In this document: positions 25,548-34,611 of the stretch, piece by piece
Numbering within the stretch: the stretch's first letter is position 1
Layout: the number at the start of each line of letters is the position of its first letter
DNA from: Xiphydria camelus
Taxonomy: Eukaryota > Arthropoda > Insecta > Hymenoptera > Xiphydriidae
Direction: 5' to 3'
Assembly (NCBI GenBank): GCA_963678675.1
Contig: OY783196.1
Location: forward strand, 25,150,827 to 25,214,826
DNA: 64,000 bases
Made by a program: the position numbers and the translations under genes
The notes under the pieces: model-generated
Database searches by the model: none
Seen by the model: only the letters and a program-made list of their open reading frames with translations
What the model was told of the DNA's origin: nothing

Positions 25548-25880
25548 GGGTTGCCTATAAAAAATTAGCCGCAACTATGTGCAATTAAATATATTGTAAG
25601 TCATTTATTTGTATGAAATTGCACTATATGTTTTTTAAGTGAATGAAACGTCATTTGAAAGAAAATGATGTGAAGAATGTAAAAAAAATAGGGTTGCCAG
25701 CTCTCAGTTAGCCGCAACCTCTAGGCAACCTGGTGTAAACAGGTACATTATTGTTGATTATTTACGGTCATGTGTTTTTTAAGAAAAAATTATACCAAAT
25801 TGAAGCTAAATTTTTACTGAACACAATAATCTAAGGTTGCCTGTAAAAAAGTGGCCGCAAGCAGTGGTTGCCATGATTTG
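25548..25880. repeat. Repeated GGTTGCC...GCCGCAA motif inside the mariner
   Basis: GGTTGCC followed 13-20 bases later by TAGCCGCAA or TGGCCGCAA appears near 25549, 25684 and 25834, with the reversed GGCAACC near 25725. The spacing is irregular. It may be the scar of an element inserted into the mariner. Confidence 0.5.
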
Positions 25881-26099
25881 AATTAATACCCTCGCACTCT
25901 AGATAAATGTGAGCGAGAGGGAAGGAATGCGCGCGCTACTTCGTGCTGTAAACAAGGATATAGCACATGGCCGATATGGTAGCTGTACACAGGGCCGCTT
26001 CTAACGGGGGGCCATTTCGTGCTACGCACGAAGGCGCACTAGCCATGGGGTGCTAAAATTAGGGGGGAGGCACAGTTCGAGGACAACATCCTGTCAAGA

Positions 26100-26560
26100 A
26101 CCTGTGTGTCTGCACGGCACAAAGAATTTTCTGGAGGGCGTGAAAAGGTTGAGAACGAGAGCCACGCTCGTCGCCCAAGGACGAGTGTGATCAGCAAGGT
26201 GCTTTTTGCGTTGACTTTCTCCACGATTTTGCATGACAACGCCAGGCCTCATGCGGCTAATGTCACAAGGCAAAAATCGGATGCATTAGGCTGGGAAATG
26301 CTGGAACACATCCGCCATATAATCCCGACTTATCCCCTTGTGACTTCCATCTTTTTGGACCTCTCAAAGAAACGCCTGAAGGCCAGCGTTTCGGCGATAA
26401 CGACGCGGTGGAAGCATTTGTGCTCCAATAGCTACAAGAACGTTCTTAGAATTTCTACGATAATGGAATAAAAAAGCTCTCAATCCGACGAGAAAAATGT
26501 ATTTCTAGGACGGGAGACTATGTAGAAAAAAATGTGTTTCTAAGCTTAATTAAATAAAGT
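26100..26560 (+). pseudogene. Mariner transposase, 3' fragment (broken)
   Basis: The open stretch ending at 26471 encodes LHDNARPHAANVT near the middle, the conserved mariner motif around the second catalytic aspartate of the D,D(34)D triad. It is followed by degraded PYSPDLAP- and FHLFGPL-like sequence in shifted frames (TYPLVTSIFLDLSKK). A stop at 26469 and frameshifts break it, and about 300 N-terminal residues, with the paired helix-turn-helix DNA-binding domains, cannot be found. Inactive. Confidence 0.8.
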
Positions 26561-26830
26561 TAAAATTTTGTACAAAACAAATCCCATTTATATTTGATAC
26601 ACCCTCGTAATAGAACAGTTATCAGTCACGAATAGGAATTTATTCACATGAAACTGTACAAACATTCTGCGAACCTAATAGAATGCTTATTTAATCCAAA
26701 TTTTCCAATATTCGTCGTAAATAAATTCTCTACTACTCGCGTACTCGAATAAGTCTTTTTTTGAGTGCCTTCTTACGTGGAAAGGTAATCGATCTAGTTA
26801 CTATAATTCTGAAACTGAAGGGCCAACGTA

Positions 26831-26888
26831 TAGGATCCGGACTTGGATGTGCAAAATAGCAAATATAGCGTATGCAGTTTTGTGGAAG
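26831..26888. repeat. Fragment of the 15111 MITE family
   Basis: The segment with GGACTTGGATGTGCAAAATAG then AAATATAGCG matches the left end of the family (compare 38544). It stops where the CACTGAGAAAAAC end of another repeat begins at 26891, suggesting truncation by that insertion. Confidence 0.6.
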
Positions 26889-26890
26889 TA

Positions 26891-27130
26891 CACTGAGAAA
26901 AACAAATTGGTTGAATCGATTTATTTGGTTTGAATTATTTCAAGCAATTAAATATTTTCTTATAATTTAGATAACTGTCTTCTATTCAATATCCGTTCAT
27001 TCACAACTAATATATGTTTAATAAGTAGATATTTAATTTCTACTTTACACATTTAGTTTAATTACCACTTTACAGATTTAGTCTGCCATGTATGACTATT
27101 TACGTGTGGTTGGACCAAGTAAATATTTCC
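26891..27130. repeat. Fragment of the CACTNAGAAAA repeat family
   Basis: Begins TA-CACTGAGAAAAAC and has TTGGTT / TTTAGTTTAATTACC-type units like those at 4984 and 61068. No right end is seen. The boundary at about 27130 is approximate. Confidence 0.5.
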
Positions 27131-27555
27131 TGGTAAATTAGCGAAGTTATACAAATCAAGGGGACTCAAAATTTGCTCTTCAGCCGAACGCTGTAGACTA
27201 GCTCTTGCTGCCAAGCGCTTAATGTTCCGCCAATTCCATCACATGGTCCCTTGCCATGAGCTGTCGCAAAAAAAAATACCACTCACACTGAGTAAAGTAC
27301 TGTGAATCCTCAAAGTATTTTCATGCAAAGAACTTTTTAACTGAACAATTCTTGTGTGCGAAAGCTGTTCCTCATACACTTCAAACACATTGTATTATTC
27401 CCACTGCTAATCACTCTGTAATTACGAAAAAATATTCTTTTTCTAACGATTATACAGTCTACAAAATAAAAAATTAAATAAAAAAATCATGACATAAGAT
27501 GCTGACACTTTATTTTTAAAAGAATTCCTTTTTCTGATACTCAGTAATTGTTTAA

Positions 27556-27715
27556 CACGTTGACTGTCCCCATAAGGAATTTTTTCCATCCCACGACGTT
27601 CAAAAATGAAATCACCATGCATACGGCAATGGCAAATTAATCACAGGTATATCTCATGGACGTACAGCGGCGTTTCTGTATGAATCATAATGTGACTCGT
27701 GGGACAGTCAACGTG
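27556..27715. mobile_element. piggyBac-type MITE, TTAA-flanked
   Basis: A perfect 15-bp terminal inverted repeat, CACGTTGACTGTCCC and its complement, is flanked on both sides by TTAA (27552-27555 and 27716-27719), the diagnostic target duplication of piggyBac elements. The 160-bp body is non-coding. The first seven bases match the ends of the larger element at 49917-51427 (CACGTTGGCTACCA), so that type of transposase may have mobilised it. Confidence 0.93.
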
Positions 27716-27719
27716 TTAA

Positions 27720-28615
27720 TATAAAATGAACCAATGCTCATCCCAACTTCGTTTCGGGCTCAATATTTTCCTAATACACCAAGGAATTCATGGTTAAAAT
27801 TTCGTTAAAAACAAAAATGGCGTATTTCAGATAATTAAATATTTGTAAAATAAACTATTTTTTCTCATATTATTCGCTTGTTTAGAAATGATATCAATTT
27901 TTTTCTACTAAGTTCGGGTTATAAAGAGCATTTTTTGTATAAGGAATTTTTTTCTTAGAGTTCATTTAGTAGGAGAAAATTGGGAATAAATTTCACAAGA
28001 TTAGAAAATATGGAAAATTTCAATAAATGATAGGACAAGAACGTAATGTTGGATTAAAAAGAAATTTGAGAATTTATTATAAATGGTGAAGTAATAACAA
28101 AAAAAATTACAACAAAATCTGTGACTCAAAGGTCGGCGGCATTTAAAGTTGACGTGGAATCCCCCATATACAAAGTATCGTCATTTCTTCTATTTCACAA
28201 GAGGCCTCCATATTTCCTACCTATAAACTCGCAAGCCTATGCTATGACTTACTCGTAATGTACCATCTAAACGCTGCAGAGTGAGACGTTATAGAGGCGT
28301 GCCTATAAAGTAAATTAAAGGAGATTAACCGCGGTAAAATACGCAAAATCAGAACCATATAGTGCACAATTTTCAATTTGCTTAATTGAAAATATCAACG
28401 TTCGCAAATAAGAACATCGTATCTCAATAATGACAGTTTCTCAGAAAGTAGGTTTAAAGTCGTGTAGGTTTTATCGTAATAAAAAATATAAATGTTTATC
28501 ATAAAAATCCACATATTTGCAAAAATAATTTAGAAATCGTGGTTTTAATTGAAAGAGGAGAATTTCTTGTATTGAAAAGTGATGTTAACTCATTTTGGCC
28601 AAAAATTGAGATACG
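27720..28615. other. Non-coding AT-rich DNA
   Basis: Nothing recognisable. Confidence 0.6.
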
Positions 28616-29285
28616 ATGTTCTTATTTGCCAGCGTCGATATGTTCGCACGTTGCAATACTATACATATGCGTATTATACCCGGAGCGCACTCCGCAGCGA
28701 CGACGGAATTAATTATCGCCCCATCTTCCGCCGACACACGAGCAAACTCTCAACTAATTGTAAGACGTTACACGTCTTACACGAGACGTGTAGAACTTGA
28801 TAGGTATTTGCCTACACCGTCTTACTTGCGCAGCGGCAGCGAGAAAGTCCCAGGCAATTCCTGCAATCTGCACCTGCTGCATGTATATACCTATACACAG
28901 CGTGTTCGGGCCAAATTCAATAACAAACAGCGAATCGAAGACGCGAGCAAGAGAGTCGCGGCGGGAGAACGACCGAAATTCGAAAGCCGTTCATCTCGAC
29001 CGCGTTCCGTTGAGGCACGGTTTCGTCTACCGCGCGGACGAATCTAATGCACGTAACCTAATGCAGGAAAGTGGCGGACGCGGTGGGGGAGGACACGGAG
29101 CACGCGGTGTCCGGCGCGAATCGAGCGCTCAAAACGGCGCTTCGTAACCGCTTCCAGTTTTCTCCAAATAGGTTAGGCTCGCGCTCGCGAGTGCAGCGCG
29201 CACGTGATTGACGGACGTCGCAACGAACGCCATCGCGCGGATCGATCGGAAGACGCACCATAAGTAGGTGAAAGGTACGACGAGT
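28616..29285. other. CpG-rich patch upstream of a candidate exon
   Basis: GC- and CpG-rich, with overlapping frames open on both strands (for example 28616-29047 +, 29058-29516 -). No domain is recognisable. It precedes the candidate exon at 29286 and could hold its promoter and 5' UTR. No TATA box is obvious. Confidence 0.4.
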
Positions 29286-29384
29286 ATGTCGCGTCGTAAT
29301 AAATCGAAGAAACTGTGCGAACGAGTTTACGCGATGAAGATTGACTGCGATCCGTCCGACTTTCTCGCAAAAAAAAAAAGAGAG
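29286..29384 (+). CDS. Candidate basic N-terminal coding exon (partial gene)
   Basis: ATG at 29286 opens 33 codons starting MSRRNKSKKLCERVYAM and ending in a basic KKKRE run, then a good splice donor GAG|GTGAGA at 29385, leaving the exon in phase 0. An in-frame TAG lies 27 bases upstream, which fixes the start. A short MSRR-type basic start is reminiscent of the N-terminal peptides by which Spalt, FOG and Bcl11-type zinc-finger proteins recruit NuRD, but the match is only to the first four residues and is not evidence of family. An A11 run inside the exon is odd for coding DNA. Downstream exons were not found. Confidence 0.3.
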
Positions 29385-29762
29385 GTGAGAGAAAATCACG
29401 CGCACCAAATGCCGTTCGACGATCGGGGGAAAAAAAAATCGTGGAGAACTTTGCGACCAGCAGAAAACAACGAAAATATTGACAAAAAACCGAGACGATA
29501 AAAAAATACATAACAAAACGAAGCCAGGGCGAAATGCGCGCGCATTTGTATTCCAAACGGGTCTATTTCGCGATTGGACTGTGCGCTATTCGAAAGTACC
29601 ATTTATTTTCAGGGTAAATATACGAATATCTGCGCAATCGCGCGCCCGTTTCGATTGCCGACCAGCGACGGCACGTGGGTCGGAATGACCGTGTGTTATT
29701 AACGTAGCGGTGGAGGCTCGAAAACTGTAGTTGAATCTCGACGACACCGGAGCGTCAATATA

Positions 29763-30046
29763 CAGGATGGACCATTTCAAATAGCGTCTTTTGACCACTT
29801 TGAAAACATCCATTTTCCAAAGAAATATTGTAAATAAAAATTGCACGGTCTCGAGGAGGCAATCTCGGAAAAAAATCATCAAAATCAAGTTTACATTCAA
29901 ATGGTACCATCTATAATTGAACAGATAGCGTGCCAAGATTGCCCCCTCGAGACCATACAACTTTTATTTGAAATTTGTTTGTTTTAATAAATGTTTTCAA
30001 AGTATTCAAGATGTGTACCTATTATTTAAAATGGGCTGTTCTTTAT
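29763..30046. mobile_element. MITE with arms of about 120 bp
   Basis: Preceded by TA. The left end CAGGATGGACCATTTCAAAT mirrors the right end around GGGCTGTTCTTTATA. Inner blocks are well kept: GGTCTCGAGGAGGCAATCTC in the left arm faces GGGGGCAATCTTGGC in the reversed right arm. Non-coding. Confidence 0.82.
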
Positions 30047-30205
30047 ACGAATGCGCGCGCTCGAGAAGAGGTGAAAGAGAGAAATGTAAAAAGTAGGAAA
30101 ATAATACAAAAGGTCTCTTTTTCGGAACGCTTTCTACAGGGTGGGGCAATGAATTATCCCCAACTGTGAAGGTGAATAAAACAAAAACTAGGAAAGGTAA
30201 GTTAA

Positions 30206-30398
30206 TAATATCTTAGGTCATTAGGCGGAAATTCGAGGTTTTTTCAGATTGTGTTTAATTAGGTCGTAGCACGAGGCATGGTGACGGGACGAGGTTCGCC
30301 TTCGGCCCCTCACCATGCCTCGTGCTACGACCTAAACACAGTCTTAAAAATCCGAGGATTTCAGCTGTGTGAATGACATATACTATTTTTTCTCACGA
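30206..30398. mobile_element. Hairpin element, copy 2 (inverted relative to 13853)
   Basis: Near-complete palindrome matching 13853-14042 in reverse orientation, sharing the GGTCGTAGCACGAGGCATGG stem, the AGACTGTGTTTA blocks and the GGATTT / GGTTTTTT asymmetry that shows which arm is which. The loop is slightly longer here, with a CCTTCGGCC string. Confidence 0.9.
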
Positions 30399-31538
30399 AT
30401 AAATTCAAATAGTTATGACAAAAATGTTTGTCACAACCATTTCTTTTCTTTCCATATAGTGATGGAAAAAGGGCCGAGAGAACTCCTTTTTAGAAAGAAC
30501 TCGTTTCTTCCTGATTTATGTTGGCAAGTTTCACGTGCTCATTTTTATCCTAATAAAAGGCATTTAAATGGTGGGAAAATTATAATCTTCGCGTTTTGCG
30601 AGCAATACAGCCTCTGCAAAAATTCGTTTAACATTTTTTTAGCCTCTTAATTTCTTCGTAGTAAACATGTGTAATTTAAATCCGTAAAAAGCCTCCATCT
30701 CCCGGAATCATTTAAGATCCAAATGAGGGGACCTTTCGGAAAACTTTAGTCAGAAAGAAAATTTTTTTGAAGTGTTACCAGTACCTATATAAGTATATGT
30801 GAGACCAACGTTTGAGAAATGTTCGCGACAGCGAAACCCCCTGTTTTTCCGGTCCATGGTTCTCGAGTAAATAAAAGGCTGATACGCGATTCAATATAAA
30901 TTCTCATATCCACCCGAGGCAACGGGGCGTTCGGGAAGGCTCATAATATTTCGGATGAAGGATATCATATACGTCATAAAGTCGTCGTCATCGCGGCGTA
31001 GAGCAAATGTATGGTGGTCGGCGTGGGGAGCCGAGAGAGGCGCAACGAATTCATAACTTTGTAGAGTCGCGAATTTTACCACGTGCCGTAAAAATGTGAT
31101 ATGACCGACGCATCCCGCGGCGGGCTGCAACAACTGCGCGAGCAATCGAGCTGGCCAAGGGAGCGAAATTGCAGGAAGTCGCGGATGAAGCCGCGGCTCC
31201 TCCGTCGACGTATCGAAGAACTTTTTCCTCTCTCTCACGTTGAATTATACTCCCACGACGTTGGCTCTCTTGCCGATCGGTATTTTATCTATTCGATAAA
31301 AATTGACACGGAGAAAGTGCGGCATTGTTTCCCATTTGACTTTTACCTTCCTACATAAATAATGATACGGAGAAAACGTGATCAGGATTGGTGAGCGGTC
31401 ATTTTTTGAACGAGAACCTTTCTCGTTCGATATAGTCCAGGATATCAGGGAACCTGATTGTTGTAGAATCAAAATAAAGCGTGATATTAAGTAGTCCGTC
31501 CATTCTGGAATTCTCTATAAAGCCGCCATGTTTTTCCC
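30399..31538. other. Non-coding DNA with small CpG-rich patch
   Basis: About 30890-31260 is CpG-rich with frames open on both strands and no recognisable domain. Confidence 0.5.
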
Positions 31539-31866
31539 TTGATTTTACATCGGTTCTCATTTCCAGATAAAGTATATTTCACTAATGAACTATGGTTTGA
31601 CGGAAAAGGAGACCTTCAAATTGAAACCCGTGGTCTTCTGAAAAAAAGAATGTTTATTTAATAAAAACATACTACCGTAAAAATTTCTAAGGAGTGATCG
31701 TCCACCCCTTAGTGCGGAAAAAGCGTTGCAATACAGCATTGTGGTGCATTAACATACAAAACGAATATCGCATGTAACAATTTGAAAGCCTCCTTTGTCG
31801 GAAAAACCATAGTTCATTAATGAAATATTCATTATCTGGAAATGAAAGCCGATGTAAATCCGCGAC
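31539..31866. mobile_element. Inverted-repeat element (arms of about 90 bp)
   Basis: Arms 31539-31634 and 31779-31866 mirror each other at roughly 80-85% by eye (TTTCATTAATGAACTATGGT in one, its near-complement in the other, both followed by AGGAGRC and CAAATTG). The interior of about 145 bp is non-coding. Ends and target duplication are not clear. Confidence 0.75.
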
Positions 31867-32734
31867 TGACGTCGGCCGTTGCTGGCTAATTAAGCATTTT
31901 CCAATTTTGTTGCTGGACAGCAGATACGTTGTTACCAGTGGCATAGAAAAGGACATTAAATTATCTGAAACTGAATTTATCAATACAAGTTTAATGATAT
32001 TCTTCCTCCATGCCCTCTCTCTTGCACTAATTTAAATCTCACATGATTAACTTCGCATTTCAGACGTGAGATGTATGACGACCAGACTACATTTTAAATC
32101 AACGTGGACGGACCCTTTAAAGATTAAATAGTAACGATTATTATTGTCGAAACAATAGAGTTATTATTTCTGCAAGAATAGTAGGTACACAGTAGGACCT
32201 CGATTATCCAAACCAATTGGAATGAAGCCTGGTTCGGATTAGCGAAAGTTCAAATAATGGAACATATGTGATGGATGAAATGATGAGCTCAGTGCTCAAT
32301 GTTGAGAAAAAAAATTCAATAGCGAACTTAAGAGCCCTCTATCAGTTCTAGGGACTATAAAAATCCGTAAAAGAAACTTTTCACGCGACATTTGAGAATG
32401 ATCTCGCCGTCGGTTGAATAGTGAAACACATTGGCATAATAACACTGAAGAGTAGATCATTCCTGGATATATTATGTTTATTCAAATCAGAGAAAAAATT
32501 GATCATTACGTCTATGAGTGACATATAGTTTTGATCACGTATGAAGGACAAATATCTTTGTGGTTATCAAAATGAGGTTAAGACGGTCAGTTAGGAAGTA
32601 ACTTATCTGATGGCACTTCTTCTGAGATACTGATGTCTCCTTTCCTGCTCTTTATGCACAAGCAACCAGAGAAAAATGGCACTGCTTCCGTTCACTATCT
32701 TGATTATTCGAAAAAAAATCCAAACGATTATTAA

Positions 32735-33700
32735 CCCTGGAATGCTACCCATATTTTATAATGCATAAAGAGTACCCTGGGGTATAATGTACCCCAAGAT
32801 AAAATTACCTTATTTTACTGCTAATTTTTTTTATTGTTTTAAATTAACACCAAATCCTTGAAATCCATTACTTTTAATATAAAAATACCAGTTACAGAAA
32901 GGAATACTCAATTCATCCACATGTAGGACATATTTTCTTCTGATGCTCTAAACACACAAATTTTTTACATATGGTGCATTTAACCCTCGATTTTCTGTCT
33001 TTGGACCTAGCACAGAAGGCACATCTTCCTGTTGATAGCTCGGGTTTGTCAGGTGTTTGAATTTCATCGTTTATTTTTAATACACGACATATAGTTTCCC
33101 GGAGCTGACGAGGCAAAGTTGGAATATTGAATCTGCTCATCATATGCGGTCTCACTAAAGCCATGGCAAGATCCTTCAAAAATGATCGTCTGTTCTTGAT
33201 CGTTTCCTTTTCTCGTGCGGTTGAACCTCTCAAAAGAATCATAGAGTTAATTCCTATAACATCTAGTAAGTTATAGAAAAGGCATAGTGGCCAACGTCTG
33301 GTTTTTCTGGAAGTAGAGTATGTGTGACACAATTGGTCCAGAGTATCAACACCTCCTTTAGTCTTATTATAAAATTGTATAATATCTGGTAACTTCTTAT
33401 TCTATAAAATTAATTTCATTTATAATATTATTATATTGTGACAGAAATTACCTTAACCTATGCACTATATCTCGTATATATACATATAGCGATTCCGCTA
33501 CCTTGGGGTTCAAGTGTACCCCAAATAACCCGTACTTGGAATATAAGTAAACAAATATATGCAACCAAGGCGTAATCAAGACTGACTAGTAATCATATGA
33601 AACTATTACGATGGACTAATCTGTGGCGCTATCTAACGTGAAGAGGTGGAATGATATTCTTTCTCTGGGGTACAGGTGTACCCCGGGTAGCATTCCAGGG
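32735..33700 (-). mobile_element. piggyBac derivative inserted in the Tigger element
   Basis: A perfect 16-bp terminal repeat, CCCTGGAATGCTACCC at the left and its complement at the right, flanked by TTAA at 32731-32734 and 33701-33704. At 966 bp it is an internal-deletion derivative of a usual 2-3 kb piggyBac. A subterminal motif of the form GGGGTAYA...TGTACCCC recurs near 32778, 33511 and 33667. It retains a transposase C-terminal exon on the minus strand. Confidence 0.95.
32913..33402 (-). pseudogene. piggyBac transposase C-terminal fragment
   Basis: About 163 codons are open on the minus strand. They begin just after a TTTTATAG that could be a splice acceptor and read FYNKTKGGVDTLDQLCHTYS, the conserved YNxxKGGVDxxDQ signature that surrounds the last catalytic aspartate, then the RRWPLCLFYNLLDVIGIN helix. 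The tail is a cysteine-rich domain, RCAFCARSKDRKSRVKC then CKKFVC and CPTCG, which in piggyBac proteins forms a zinc-bound cross-brace that binds the element ends. The N-terminal half and the first catalytic aspartates are absent. The frame is uninterrupted, which is notable for a relic. Confidence 0.9.
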
Positions 33701-33766
33701 TTAAGCTATCTGTCAGAGCGTCTGTCACATTCACCACTATTGAGATGACCGATGTTTTTCGGACTG

Positions 33767-33812
33767 AAACGTCTATTTGGTTCGTGTCTGGACTATTTGG
33801 TTCGTGTCTGAG
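33767..33812. repeat. Two-copy tandem duplication of about 21 bp
   Basis: CTATTTGGTTCGTGTCTG occurs twice in direct succession inside the Tigger element. Confidence 0.85.
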
Positions 33813-34045
33813 CTGTCGGTATAGTCACCGAATTTTAGGGAACCATCTTGGATCCGATAGCGTCAACCGATATGCAATGTGCTACGCTGGCGTGTATAGA
33901 GGGGAACAGTCTGTATACATAAAAGTAGCTTTTGAAAAATTTGAATTCAATTAAATAAAAAACTACAATGGCAGACATTAAAACCTTAGAACGTCAATAT
34001 CTCAAAACAAGAATTTTGCAGATAGAACCTTCTTTCTTAGGAGAG

Positions 34046-34385
34046 CAGAATAGTGCGCAGCGAACCACAGGTTAGAAATTACCTCGTAGTCTCTGTAAGT
34101 AGGTACACAATATGCCTAATCTAGCTAAAAGTTGTGGTGTTTGTCAAATAGATTTCAAACATTCTCAGTTATGACAGTGTTATCGGCTCCAATTTTAATA
34201 ATCAATTCATACAATTTTAGTCATAATACTTTATAAAAACCTATTTCCGACCTGTGAAAGATCATGCCAAATGGTTTCCAAATTATTTCGCCACAAGAAA
34301 AATCACTAGAAATGAACTGAGAACTTTTCACGAACTTTCTTTAATGCTGCCAATCATAATAATGTTGACTGAGGGCCCTTAAGTT
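34046..34385. repeat. Tigger internal block shared with 62345-62680
   Basis: About 340 bp match the reverse complement of 62345-62680 at roughly 80% by eye, including AGTGCGCAGC, AAATTACCTCG, CATAATACTTTAT and AACTGAGAACTTTTC blocks. This marks both as copies of the same element, in opposite orientation. Confidence 0.85.
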
Positions 34386-34611
34386 CTGTCAAGAGATACG
34401 AGCCAGGATACCTTTGAACGCCGCGCCGCCTTGTCTTACATTATAATGCGTGACAATGTATGACTTTTAAAATTCCGAACCGACATTCAAATGATAAAAC
34501 ATCTGGATGGAGCAAATTACGTTTCGCATAATAGAACATTCGAATTACAAATTGTGGTTCGGATAACGGAGGATTCGAATAACGGAAGTTCGAATAACAG
34601 AGATCCTACAG

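Larger units (their letters stand above)
25393..26607 (+). mobile_element. Decayed mariner-family element with both TIRs
   Basis: The left end TGAGGGTGTATCAAATATAA and the right end (in reverse CGAGGGTGTATCAAATATAA) are matching terminal repeats of about 25 bp, each flanked by TA. The size, 1215 bp, is near that of a full mariner. Only the 3' half carries recognisable transposase. The 5' half (about 25490-25900) is occupied by unrelated-looking sequence with three copies of a GGTTGCC...GCCGCAA motif, probably a later insertion or replacement. Confidence 0.85.
32190..34611. mobile_element. pogo/Tigger-like element, interrupted
   Basis: The left end CAGTAGGACCTCGATTATCC and the reversed right end CTGTAGGATCTCTGTTATTC are diverged copies of the Tigger-type terminal repeat. 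TA follows the right end; the left is slightly damaged. Without the piggyBac insertion at 32735-33700 the backbone is about 1.46 kb. No complete DDE transposase is visible, so it is inactive. Two internal blocks recur in inverted order at 62345-63005. Confidence 0.8.

Noticed and set aside
28616..29047. 143-codon ATG ORF upstream of the candidate basic exon
   Set aside because: Low-complexity arginine and serine composition typical of translated CpG-rich non-coding DNA.
29058..29516. 152-codon minus-strand frame rich in Phe and Ser
   Set aside because: Antisense shadow of the CpG- and A-rich candidate exon region, no domain.
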